Made by a program: the position numbers and the translations under genes. The notes beneath the pieces were generated by a model. The model was given only the letters and a program-made list of their open reading frames with translations, ran no database searches and was not told the origin of the DNA. This document shows, piece after piece, positions 1-6,158 of a stretch of DNA of 7,866 nt. Location of the stretch: the NCBI GenBank assembly GCA_022759165.1, contig JAEMPT010000138.1, forward strand, positions 1 to 7,866, given 5' to 3'. Each line of letters starts with the position of its first letter. Positions within the stretch are counted from its first letter, which is position 1. This stretch comes from Thermoprotei archaeon (GTDB lineage Archaea; Thermoproteota; Thermoprotei_A; Sulfolobales; Fervidicoccaceae).

Positions 1-136
1 ATAGAAAAAGGGGATCACATAGACTGATCTTCGCTTCTGAAGAAAAATAGGTCGGTGTATCCTTTTAAATTATATATTTCATAAGCTCTAGACCTGAAAG
101 ATCATTTCCCCATAAAAACGAAATTTTCATTTATAA
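1..136. other. Gene-free left edge
   Basis: No supported gene. A minus-strand T5 (complement of 114-118) could end the V4R-like transcript. An AT-rich box (about 60-80) could be a promoter for a minus-strand gene beyond the left edge. Confidence 0.3.
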
Positions 137-946
137 TTAGAAGCGCACTAATATCCTAGTTGCAATCGATCTGTTTTCCTTTTCTATCGATAACAAGTTA
201 GCGTTTACCTCTCTTCTCAGCAATGAGCCGAAGAATCCCTCAAAAATTCCAAGCGACATCCGTGGCGGATCTTCTGCCTGTTTAGATAACAGAATCTGCA
301 TTTCCCAAAGGTCTCTGATTGTAACTTCGATGCCGCTTTCCCCAACGCTCCATTTTTCCATGAACCCCCAGCCAGACAAGATCAGTATCATATTCAAAAA
401 CTTCAGCGCATCGTCTAAACTTTCCATAGGGACCGATCCCTTCAAGTAATACTCGTAAAGATTTTTCCCGATAGCAGTACCTATGCTCCTTTGGTAATAG
501 TGAAATACCTGTGAGCCTAGTATTTTCTTTGCTCCGAGCAATATAGCTTCCATATTTGCAGGGCCGAGAAGGATCCATCTGAGCCCAAACACGTTTATAG
601 GAAAGAGCTGACTAGAGTAGCAAACATTTCGGAATTTTTCGGCAGTAGACGAATGAACGATCCCGTCGAGCTTTTCTAATTCCTTAGCTATTTCGGAAGC
701 CTTAATGGTATCTCTATTAATGGCAATGAGCATAAAACTTTTAGCGACTTCACCATCAAATTCGAAATTTTCTTTAACTTCTATTATTTCTGCCCCCAAA
801 CTCTTAATTTTTTCAAAGATTCCGCTAGCACTTTTTGCTATCGAAGTAAAATTCTCAGCCTTCAGTTGTATATCGATGCAGGAAAAGGACTCTCCATGAC
901 CTACCAATACCATTACAGGACCGTACGGAATACCTTTCGGAGCCAT
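137..946 (-). CDS. ACT-like plus V4R-like two-domain protein, function unknown
   Basis: A 269-residue soluble protein. Residues about 20-105 alternate strand and helix in a pattern like a small ligand-binding ACT domain. Residues about 110-268 resemble the V4R (4-vinyl reductase-like) domain, seen in the HYYQRSIGTAIGKNLYEYY stretch and the C-terminal SLGIFEGFFGSLL followed by a final strand. V4R domains bind small hydrophobic molecules or act as sensors. The cysteines common near the C-terminus of many V4R proteins are absent here; the only cysteines are about residues 23 and 109. The ATG start at 946 has an SD (GGAG on the minus strand, 953-956) six bases upstream. The gene stands alone and divergent from the sugar dehydrogenase. 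No DNA-binding domain is visible, so a regulator role is only a guess. The domain assignment is by eye and moderate; the coding call is strong. Confidence 0.8.
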   Translation of the reverse strand: MAPKGIPYGPVMVLVGHGESFSCIDIQLKAENFTSIAKSASGIFEKIKSLGAEIIEVKENFEFDGEVAKSFMLIAINRDTIKASEIAKELEKLDGIVHSSTAEKFRNVCYSSQLFPINVFGLRWILLGPANMEAILLGAKKILGSQVFHYYQRSIGTAIGKNLYEYYLKGSVPMESLDDALKFLNMILILSGWGFMEKWSVGESGIEVTIRDLWEMQILLSKQAEDPPRMSLGIFEGFFGSLLRREVNANLLSIEKENRSIATRILVRF

Positions 947-951
947 ATTTT
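927..951. repeat. 25-bp direct repeat, copy 1 (over the start codon)
   Basis: This copy covers the first codons and immediate upstream bases of the V4R-like gene. It is identical over 25 bp to 1014-1038 (period 87 bp). Identity stops at both ends: beyond it one copy runs into the gene body and the other into AT-rich leader. Confidence 0.9.
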
Positions 952-957
952 TCTCCT

Positions 958-995
958 TCTTTTTATTCTTTTAATTACTCTTTTTATTCTTTTAA
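958..995. repeat. Two 17-bp direct repeats (TCTTTTTATTCTTTTAA), 21-bp period
   Basis: TCTTTTTATTCTTTTAA occurs perfectly at 958-974 and 979-995, separated by four bases. On the minus strand these are A-rich units just upstream of the GGAG SD of the V4R-like gene, between it and the mini-ORF. A 21-bp period is two helical turns, so tandem protein sites on one DNA face are possible. Simple slippage duplication of low-complexity sequence is an equally good explanation. Confidence 0.8.
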
Positions 996-1033
996 ATACA
1001 ATTAATTATACAAGGAATACCTTTCGGAGCCAT
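992..1033 (-). other. Upstream mini-ORF duplicating the V4R-like gene's start
   Basis: On the minus strand an ATG at 1033-1031 opens a 13-codon frame, MAPKGIPCIINCI, ending at TAA (994-992). Its first seven residues are identical to those of the downstream gene (MAPKGIP). The two ATGs are exactly 87 bases (29 codons) apart, so they share a frame and only the intervening stop separates them. It could be a regulatory leader peptide or a relic of a small tandem duplication. Translation is not demonstrated and no good SD precedes it, though a start close to the mRNA 5' end would not need one. Confidence 0.4.
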
Positions 1034-1038
1034 ATTTT
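1014..1038. repeat. 25-bp direct repeat, copy 2 (upstream, in leader)
   Basis: Perfect second copy of 927-951, containing the ATG and first codons of the 13-codon mini-ORF on the minus strand. It lies in the 5' leader of the V4R-like gene. Confidence 0.9.
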
Positions 1039-1052
1039 CTAAAAAATATTAA

Positions 1053-1090
1053 GGTATATACAAAATTTTATCTCCAATATATAAAAATTG
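1053..1090. promoter_or_regulatory. AT-rich divergent promoter region
   Basis: This stretch contains TATATACC (1060-1053) and an AT box around 1076-1088, both on the minus strand. They sit about 23 to 50 bases before the mini-ORF ATG and could drive the V4R-like gene. Read on the plus strand, TATATAAAAA at about 1078-1087 could start plus-strand RNA near 1107-1112. Placement uses the usual archaeal TATA-to-start distance of about 26 bases. The wider gene-free interval 947-1264 also holds the repeats, the mini-ORF and a weak 30-codon frame at 1128-1220. Confidence 0.4.
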
Positions 1091-1127
1091 TTTTTCTAAT
1101 TTTAAGCGGGGAATCATCGCTAATTAA

Positions 1128-1220
1128 ATGACAAAAAGATTAAGCCAACGAAACAGCGCGAGACGACGAGAGCTGAAGCCTTTTCTCCAAATCCTAGCAA
1201 AACGTCAAAATAGCAAATAA
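1128..1220 (+). CDS. Possible small basic peptide (30 aa), doubtful
   Basis: An ATG at 1128 opens 30 codons ending in TAA at 1218-1220. The product would be strongly basic, with nine Arg/Lys in its first 17 residues (MTKRLSQRNSARRRELK). A TATA-like box lies about 40-50 bases upstream, but there is no SD and the length is within chance expectation. I recognise no family. It may be untranslated leader of the next gene. Confidence 0.15.
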   Translation: MTKRLSQRNSARRRELKPFLQILAKRQNSK

Positions 1221-1259
1221 TAAAGGGCTCGCTGAAGTTGTAATTTAATGAGCGGTGAT
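1214..1259 (+). promoter_or_regulatory. Probable promoter and SD of the dehydrogenase operon
   Basis: AAATAATAAAG (about 1214-1224) is a plausible TATA box that would place the transcript start near 1245. GGTGAT at 1254-1259 matches the archaeal 16S rRNA 3' end and lies five bases before the TTG at 1265, which decides that start. Confidence 0.45.
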
Positions 1260-1264
1260 TGAAT

Positions 1265-2632
1265 TTGGTCTTGTTATCTCTATCGAGCGAAGAATCTTCC
1301 AAGCTCCTTAAAGAAGGTAAGTTAACCATTTCAGTCTTTGGTCTAGGCAAAATGGGATTGCCCTTAGCGCTTGTTTTCGCTGAAAGGGGCGCGAAAGTGA
1401 TAGGTGTAGATGCGAATATCAATATAGTGGAGTCTTTGAACAAAGGAGTGAACACTATACCATTCGAGCCAGGAGTAGAGGATATGCTGAAAAACTCACT
1501 CAATGCCGGAAGATTCGTCGCTACTACCAACGGCGTTTGGGCAACTTCGCAGAGCGACCTAATAGTGATTTTGGTCCCAGTTTATGCCTCTAGAGCTGGA
1601 ATAGATTTAAGCAATATGAAATCCGCCATGGAGTCCATAGGGAAGGGATTGAGAAGGGGTTCGATAATAGTGACAGAGACAACCCTCCCTCCTGGGACCA
1701 CAGAGTCCTTTATCCCTATATTAGAGAGGCTTTCAAACCTTAGGGCAGGAAAGGATTTTGGCTTAGCTCACGCGCCTGAGAGGACCATGAGCGGAAGGGT
1801 AGTGAAAGACATAACGGAGAGCTATCCTAAGATTTTGGGTGCGATTAACAGAGAGACTTTGGAACCGCTGATAGGAATTTACAGAACCATAAACACGAAA
1901 GGGGTTATTCCTCTATCAAGCATAAAGGCAGCTGAGGCGGTCAAGGTATTCGAAGGAGTATACAGAGATGTGAATATCGCTCTTGCAAATGAACTCGCTC
2001 TGATTTCAGAAGAGCTCGGCCTAAACGTCAATGAGATAATTGACTCTGCAAACTCTCAGCCTTACAGCCATATACATAGGCCTGGTGCAGGAGTGGGGGG
2101 GCATTGCATACCAGTTTACCCTTGGTTCCTAATACACTCCTTTCCGGAATTAGCCAAAATAATTAGGCTTTCCAGAGAGATAAATGAGCTTATGCCGATT
2201 CACATGGTTGAGCTAATTCTCAGGGCACTCAATGCCGCCGGCAGATCCCTTAAAGGCTCCAGGGTAATAGTTCTTGGACTCAGCTATAGAGGAGGAGTCA
2301 AAGAACATCTGAATTCCCCTTCGATACCGCTAATCGAGCAGCTCCTTAGCTGGGATGCAAATGTCGAGGTCTTTGACCCATACTACTCAAACGCTGAAAT
2401 CGAAAAAATGGGATTAAAGCCTTTCAACGGAAGCTTTGATGGGGCAGACGCGTTAGTAGTGATGACGGACCACAGTGAGTTTAAGAAGCTTGACCTAGAA
2501 GGCATAAGGAAACATATGAGGACCCCTGTGATTGTAGATGGCAGGTATATATTTCTCGGAAGAGAGGAGCTAACCGATTTCATATACATTGCCCCAGGCA
2601 TTCCCTTCGGAAAACCGAAGAAAGGGGCATGA
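1265..2632 (+). CDS. wecC: UDP-N-acetyl-D-mannosamine dehydrogenase-like nucleotide-sugar dehydrogenase
   Basis: Predicted cytosolic NAD-dependent enzyme of the UDP-glucose/UDP-ManNAc dehydrogenase family, which oxidises the sugar C6 alcohol to a uronate in two steps for surface glycan synthesis. Visible are an N-terminal Rossmann fold (FGLGKMGLPLA, about residues 25-35), ETTLPPGTT near 138-146, APER near 170, the central helix AEAVKVFEGVYRDVNIALAN, and the catalytic-cysteine motif GAGVGGHCIP (Cys about 281). The C-terminal UDP-binding domain begins at KGSRVIVLGLSYRGG. The RESP motif common in that domain reads LNSP here. Length (455 aa) is normal for the family. TTG 1265 is chosen because GGTGAT lies five bases upstream; a TTG at 1259 would overlap that SD and only adds two residues. 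It ends four bases before the UbiD gene, suggesting co-transcription. UDP-ManNAc is the likeliest substrate, but a related UDP-hexose is possible. Confidence 0.9.
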   Translation: MVLLSLSSEESSKLLKEGKLTISVFGLGKMGLPLALVFAERGAKVIGVDANINIVESLNKGVNTIPFEPGVEDMLKNSLNAGRFVATTNGVWATSQSDLIVILVPVYASRAGIDLSNMKSAMESIGKGLRRGSIIVTETTLPPGTTESFIPILERLSNLRAGKDFGLAHAPERTMSGRVVKDITESYPKILGAINRETLEPLIGIYRTINTKGVIPLSSIKAAEAVKVFEGVYRDVNIALANELALISEELGLNVNEIIDSANSQPYSHIHRPGAGVGGHCIPVYPWFLIHSFPELAKIIRLSREINELMPIHMVELILRALNAAGRSLKGSRVIVLGLSYRGGVKEHLNSPSIPLIEQLLSWDANVEVFDPYYSNAEIEKMGLKPFNGSFDGADALVVMTDHSEFKKLDLEGIRKHMRTPVIVDGRYIFLGREELTDFIYIAPGIPFGKPKKGA

Positions 2633-2636
2633 AGCC

Positions 2637-4124
2637 TTGGACCCAGTTGAGGACCTTCGAGGTTACATCGATTGGCTTAGGAAGAGGAATGAAATTGTAG
2701 AGGTAGGGGAGCCGCTATCTCCAGAGCTCGAGATACCGTCTTTACTCAGGAAGGTGATGTATAGCGGTGGTCCTGCTCTACTTTTAACGAATATTAAAGA
2801 TTTCGATGGATGGAGAGTAGCAGGCAATCTATTCACCTCTCTAAGGATTTTGAGAGAAGCCCTCTCGGTAAATAAGCTAGAAGAGATAGGCGAGAGGCTT
2901 ATTCCTTCAGCGTTTTTCCAACCTCCTTCTTCAACGATACAGAAGGTTAAGGCGGCTGGCGAGCTTATGAGGCTCTCCAAGTACTTGCCTTCTTTCGTAA
3001 GTAAAGGATCCTTCGAAGAAAATGTTATTGAAGCAGCAAAAAATCCTTTAGACAAGATACCGTTCTTCAGAACTTGGCCGAAGGATGGGGGAAGATACGC
3101 TACATTTCCTATGGTGATAACGAGGGATCCTGAAAGTGGAATAGTTAACATGGGAGTTTACAGAGTCATGATTCTTGATGGCAAGAGAGGCGTGGTCCAT
3201 TGGCAGGTTCACAAGAGAGGAGCGTTGGCTCAATCCCATGCTCTAGAGAAGGGGATGGAAGAGATTCCAGTCGCGATTTCTTTAGGAAGCGACCCAGGCA
3301 CTATGTTGGCAGCGGTTTCCCCGATTCCCTATCCTATCGACAAAACTTTGTTCGCTGGGGTGATAAGAGGGAGGGGGGTAGAGCTAGTGGAGCTGCCAAA
3401 CGGAGCCCCGGCGATTTCTAATGCAGAGGTCGTCATTGAGGGGAGGGTTAGACTTAAAGAATTGGTCAACGAAGGGCCGTTTGGAGATCACTGGGGTTAT
3501 TACGACAAGCCGACTGAAAAATATCCTCTGCTTTTAGTAGACAGAGTATACTTGAGAGACGAGCCAATATATTACGGGAGCGTTACAGGTGCTCCTCCTC
3601 TGGAAGATGCTGTTATGGGGAAGGCCGTAGAGAGAATTTTTAAGCCCATAATAAATACGCTTCTTCCAGAGGTAGTCGAAATAAACTATCCACCAGAGGG
3701 TGTATTTCAGGGTCTCCTCATAGTCTCTATAAAAAAGAGGTTTCCCGGACATGCCAAGAAGGTCATGTCTGCGCTGTGGGGCCTAGGACAAAGCTCTCTC
3801 ACTAAGATAATAATCGTCGTAGACCACGATGTAGACCCCAATGACATCGGAAAGGTCATTTGGGCCGTTTCCTCGAATGTAAACCCACAGAGAGATTTGG
3901 TCGTGATCGAGGGAAGCCATAGCGATGCGCTGGATCCCGCCAATATAGCCCACTCCTATGGAGGTAAGCTAGGAATCGATGCAACGAGGAAGCTTCCAGA
4001 GGAGAACTTGGGCAAGGAATGGCCGGAACTGGTCGAAGAAGATCCGACCATTGCGCAAAAAGTAGCACAGTTATTGCAAAAGCTCATGGAGGGGCGGGGA
4101 GGCATTGATAGATTCAAGGAGTAG
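2637..4124 (+). CDS. UbiD-family prenyl-FMN-dependent decarboxylase
   Basis: A 495-residue UbiD-type decarboxylase, which removes a carboxyl group from an aromatic or unsaturated acid using prenylated FMN made by a UbiX enzyme (not in this window). Motifs numbered from TTG 2637: NMGVYR (Asn171, Arg176), VHKRGA (His192), EGPFGDHWGYY (Glu279, Asp284) and the C-terminal GIDATRK. Asn and His of these motifs are metal ligands in the family, and Arg and Glu are catalytic. The expected third metal-ligand Glu before FAGxxRG is Lys236 (IDKTLFAG), which is odd. TTG 2637 gives a normal N-terminus (MDPVEDLRGYIDWL); an earlier TTG at 2589 would overlap the upstream gene by 44 bases. The following UbiA gene overlaps by 20 bases, pointing to quinone synthesis (MqnL-like). 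An alternative is anhydromevalonate-phosphate decarboxylase of the archaeal mevalonate route, also a UbiD homologue. Confidence 0.9.
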   Translation: MDPVEDLRGYIDWLRKRNEIVEVGEPLSPELEIPSLLRKVMYSGGPALLLTNIKDFDGWRVAGNLFTSLRILREALSVNKLEEIGERLIPSAFFQPPSSTIQKVKAAGELMRLSKYLPSFVSKGSFEENVIEAAKNPLDKIPFFRTWPKDGGRYATFPMVITRDPESGIVNMGVYRVMILDGKRGVVHWQVHKRGALAQSHALEKGMEEIPVAISLGSDPGTMLAAVSPIPYPIDKTLFAGVIRGRGVELVELPNGAPAISNAEVVIEGRVRLKELVNEGPFGDHWGYYDKPTEKYPLLLVDRVYLRDEPIYYGSVTGAPPLEDAVMGKAVERIFKPIINTLLPEVVEINYPPEGVFQGLLIVSIKKRFPGHAKKVMSALWGLGQSSLTKIIIVVDHDVDPNDIGKVIWAVSSNVNPQRDLVVIEGSHSDALDPANIAHSYGGKLGIDATRKLPEENLGKEWPELVEEDPTIAQKVAQLLQKLMEGRGGIDRFKE

Positions 4125-5019
4125 GTGGGATCCGGGTAGAGTCTATAGTGCTAACAAGCTAAGAGCAGTTATGAGGCTTATAAGGATAGAGCACACTATA
4201 TTCAGCCTACCATTTGCTTATGTTGGAATTGCCCTTTCTGGTTATGCATGCACCCCTAAGATCGTTCTACTTTCAACGCTCGCAGTGTTCGGGCTGAGAA
4301 GCGCGAGCATGGCTTTCAACAATATAGCAGATTTTGAAATCGATAGGAAAAATCCTAGAACTTCAGCCCGCCCCTTAATATCTGGAGCACTTAGCTTCAA
4401 GGATGCGTGGACAGTTGTAGCAATCGGCTCACTGTTTTACTTCCTATCAGCACTTCTCCTTAATTTATATGCATTCGCCTTTTCCCCAATTCTATACGTT
4501 ATCGCTATGAGCTATCCATACGCTAAAAGGATGCATCCATTTCCACACATTCATTTAGGTTTGGCTCTAGGATTCGTTGTATTTGGCGGCGCTGTGGCAG
4601 CCTCTGGTGGTATGGCTCATTCCTTTTATGAAGTCATAATCAGCGTTCCCTGGTTATACCTCTTGGGCGTCACTTTCTGGGTTGCAGGGTTCGATACGAT
4701 ATATAGTATAATGGATCTCGAGTTCGATAGAAAGGAAGGCCTCGGAAGCATACCAGCACTGATTGGACCAAAGGGAGCCGTATTTGCGTCATCGCTTTTC
4801 TATGCTTTATCTATTCTTTCATTTTCGCTTGCCATTCATTCATATGCTCTAGGGATGATATCGACAGCCTCGACGTTTTTTTCAGCTTTTCTAATGCTTA
4901 TGCAAATAATTTTAGTTGCCTCGAACTCAGAAAAAATTCCTTTAGCATTCAATCTGAACCTTGTTGTTGGTGTGATAGTTAGCGTGGGCGTGCTCATAGA
5001 AAAGGCAATGGGAACCTAA
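4105..5019 (+). CDS. UbiA-family aromatic prenyltransferase (MqnP-like)
   Basis: Integral membrane prenyltransferase that joins a polyprenyl diphosphate to an aromatic acid such as 4-hydroxybenzoate. The two Asp-rich motifs that bind Mg-diphosphate are intact: NNIADFEID (Asn72, Asp76, Asp80) followed by RKNPRT, and DTIYSIMDLEFD (Asp197, Asp204, Asp208) followed by RKEGLGSIP. The second motif resembles MqnP/4-hydroxybenzoate prenyltransferases more than lipid-forming UbiA members. Several hydrophobic helices are visible across residues about 30-300, and the length (304 aa) is typical. The TTG at 4105 overlaps the UbiD gene and follows GGGGAGG (4096-4102) by only two bases. An ATG at 4171 would give a 282-residue protein but would trim the conserved segment before LIRIEHTIF. 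Start certainty is moderate; family certainty is high. Confidence 0.9.
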   Translation: MIDSRSRWDPGRVYSANKLRAVMRLIRIEHTIFSLPFAYVGIALSGYACTPKIVLLSTLAVFGLRSASMAFNNIADFEIDRKNPRTSARPLISGALSFKDAWTVVAIGSLFYFLSALLLNLYAFAFSPILYVIAMSYPYAKRMHPFPHIHLGLALGFVVFGGAVAASGGMAHSFYEVIISVPWLYLLGVTFWVAGFDTIYSIMDLEFDRKEGLGSIPALIGPKGAVFASSLFYALSILSFSLAIHSYALGMISTASTFFSAFLMLMQIILVASNSEKIPLAFNLNLVVGVIVSVGVLIEKAMGT

Positions 5020-5081
5020 CAACGTTAATACTTAACTCCTCGCTCGCGATCTTTTCCGCTTCTCCTTTTAACGCCTGGCCT

Positions 5082-5106
5082 TTAACTTTAAAAATGTAAA
5101 AGTTAA
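5082..5106. promoter_or_regulatory. Inverted repeat over a TATA-like box before the ABC operon
   Basis: TTAACTTT (5082-5089) and AAAGTTAA (5099-5106) form a perfect 8-bp palindrome with a nine-base centre. The centre overlaps TTTAAAAA (about 5087-5094), a candidate TATA box that would start transcription near 5115-5120. A symmetric site on a TATA box fits a dimeric repressor operator, though AT-rich palindromes also occur by chance. Confidence 0.45.
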
Positions 5107-5123
5107 GCGGCATACATTAATGC

Positions 5124-5146
5124 TAAGAATATTATGCCTATTCTTA
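5124..5146. promoter_or_regulatory. Second inverted repeat in the ABC operon leader
   Basis: TAAGAATA (5124-5131) and TATTCTTA (5139-5146) are perfectly complementary with a seven-base loop. The repeat lies between the predicted transcript start (about 5117) and the SD GGTG at 5162-5165. It could be an RNA hairpin or a second operator. Its sequence differs from the first palindrome, so the two would not bind the same protein in an obvious way. Confidence 0.4.
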
Positions 5147-5171
5147 AAGAGATCCTTTCCTGGTGTGGGCC

Positions 5172-6158
5172 TTGAAAAAAGGTGCCATTTTGATATCAGC
5201 GGTTGCCTTAATTATAATCGTCGCCCTCTCTTTTTACTTCCTGAAAGGATATGGTAAAAGTGAGCCCGTAATTCGCGCGGGAACCCTTCAAGGTGGAATA
5301 AGTACGCTAGACGAAATGGAGTACTTCAACTTAAGCGCTAAACAGCACGTGGAGCTACGGATATTCAGGTTCGAGAAAACTACTGATATACTTGCTGCTA
5401 TAGACAGGGGAGATATAGATGTGGCTGTAATACCATCTGAAATGGCGGCGAAGCTGTTGCTGGACGGCGTCTCCGTGAAGATAATATCCCCCGAGATGCT
5501 GCAGAACCAGGCAATCCTGACTCGTGGGGGGATCTCTTCACCTGCACAGCTAAAAGGAGGTAAGGTCGTATCACTCCTATCAAGCGGAAGCTATATGATG
5601 TTCAAGGCTTATATGAAAAGCATATATAACTTGAGTGTGGTTGATGGACAACAGGGATCGGGAGATATTATTGGGATAAACTCACCACCGGGAACAATTC
5701 TGGATGCCCTTGGAAGAGGAGATGCCGCAGCTGCTGTAGTGTGGGAACCGTTTGTATCCCAGGGTGTAGTGAGATATAACTTTACAATATTAACTACTTT
5801 TCAGGATCTCTGGAAGCAGTCAAACTCTACTGGCCTACCGGTAATGCTTGTCTGGGTAGCGACCGAAAACTTCACAAATGATAAAGATAGGCTTGAGGCT
5901 TTTCTGGCCATGAGAAGTTCAGCGGTAGAGCTATGGAGGACAAACTCATCATCGATAGAAGCCATGCTCACCTCTGTCTACGGGCTCTCGAATATTGAAG
6001 CTTCGTATTTATATGGCAGAGTCATTATGCTCGACAACGGGCTTAATGAGACCGTGAAAAATGGCATAAGAAGTTCATGGAACCTCGCGTGGAAAGGAGG
6101 GTACCTCTCTCAGGATCCATCGAAAATAGGTGATCAGGCATTTTTCGCATCAAGTTAA
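5172..6158 (+). CDS. Membrane-anchored substrate-binding protein, NitT/TauT/ThiY-type ABC importer
   Basis: Extracellular binding component of an ABC importer of the NMT1/SsuA/ThiY-like class. A short basic N-terminus (MKKG) is followed by a 20-residue hydrophobic segment without a lipobox Cys, so it is probably anchored by an uncleaved helix. The fold is supported by RAGTLQGGISTLDEMEY, FEKTTDILAAIDRGDIDVAVIPSE, the domain crossover around SSPAQLKGGKVVSL, and ILDALGRGDAAAAVVWEPFVS. About 328 residues is normal for the class. Seven N-x-S/T sequons lie outside the membrane segment (about residues 53, 153, 203, 218, 233, 258, 292), suggesting archaeal N-glycosylation. TTG 5172 has GGTG six bases upstream; GTG 5163 would add three residues and lies inside that SD. 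It is first in a three-gene operon. The ligand cannot be told from sequence; sulfonates, thiamine or flavin precursors are all imported by relatives. Confidence 0.85.
   Translation: MKKGAILISAVALIIIVALSFYFLKGYGKSEPVIRAGTLQGGISTLDEMEYFNLSAKQHVELRIFRFEKTTDILAAIDRGDIDVAVIPSEMAAKLLLDGVSVKIISPEMLQNQAILTRGGISSPAQLKGGKVVSLLSSGSYMMFKAYMKSIYNLSVVDGQQGSGDIIGINSPPGTILDALGRGDAAAAVVWEPFVSQGVVRYNFTILTTFQDLWKQSNSTGLPVMLVWVATENFTNDKDRLEAFLAMRSSAVELWRTNSSSIEAMLTSVYGLSNIEASYLYGRVIMLDNGLNETVKNGIRSSWNLAWKGGYLSQDPSKIGDQAFFASS
6129..6135 (+). promoter_or_regulatory. Strong SD (GGTGATC) for the permease ATT start
   Basis: GGTGATC is fully complementary to the GATCACC near the 3' end of archaeal 16S rRNA. It sits inside the binding-protein gene, four bases before ATT 6140 and 136 bases before the first in-frame ATG. 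Its position supports initiation at ATT. Confidence 0.6.

Noticed and set aside
1120..1530. Minus-strand 136-codon open frame
   Set aside because: It lies mostly antisense to the dehydrogenase Rossmann region, has no family resemblance, and is explained as a shadow frame.
2663..3151. Minus-strand 162-codon open frame
   Set aside because: Antisense to the UbiD gene, whose plus-strand frame has clear family motifs; the antisense product is low-complexity and unrecognisable.
5120..5165. ATG at 5120 as an upstream start for the binding protein
   Set aside because: It is in a different frame from the binding protein and produces no recognisable peptide.
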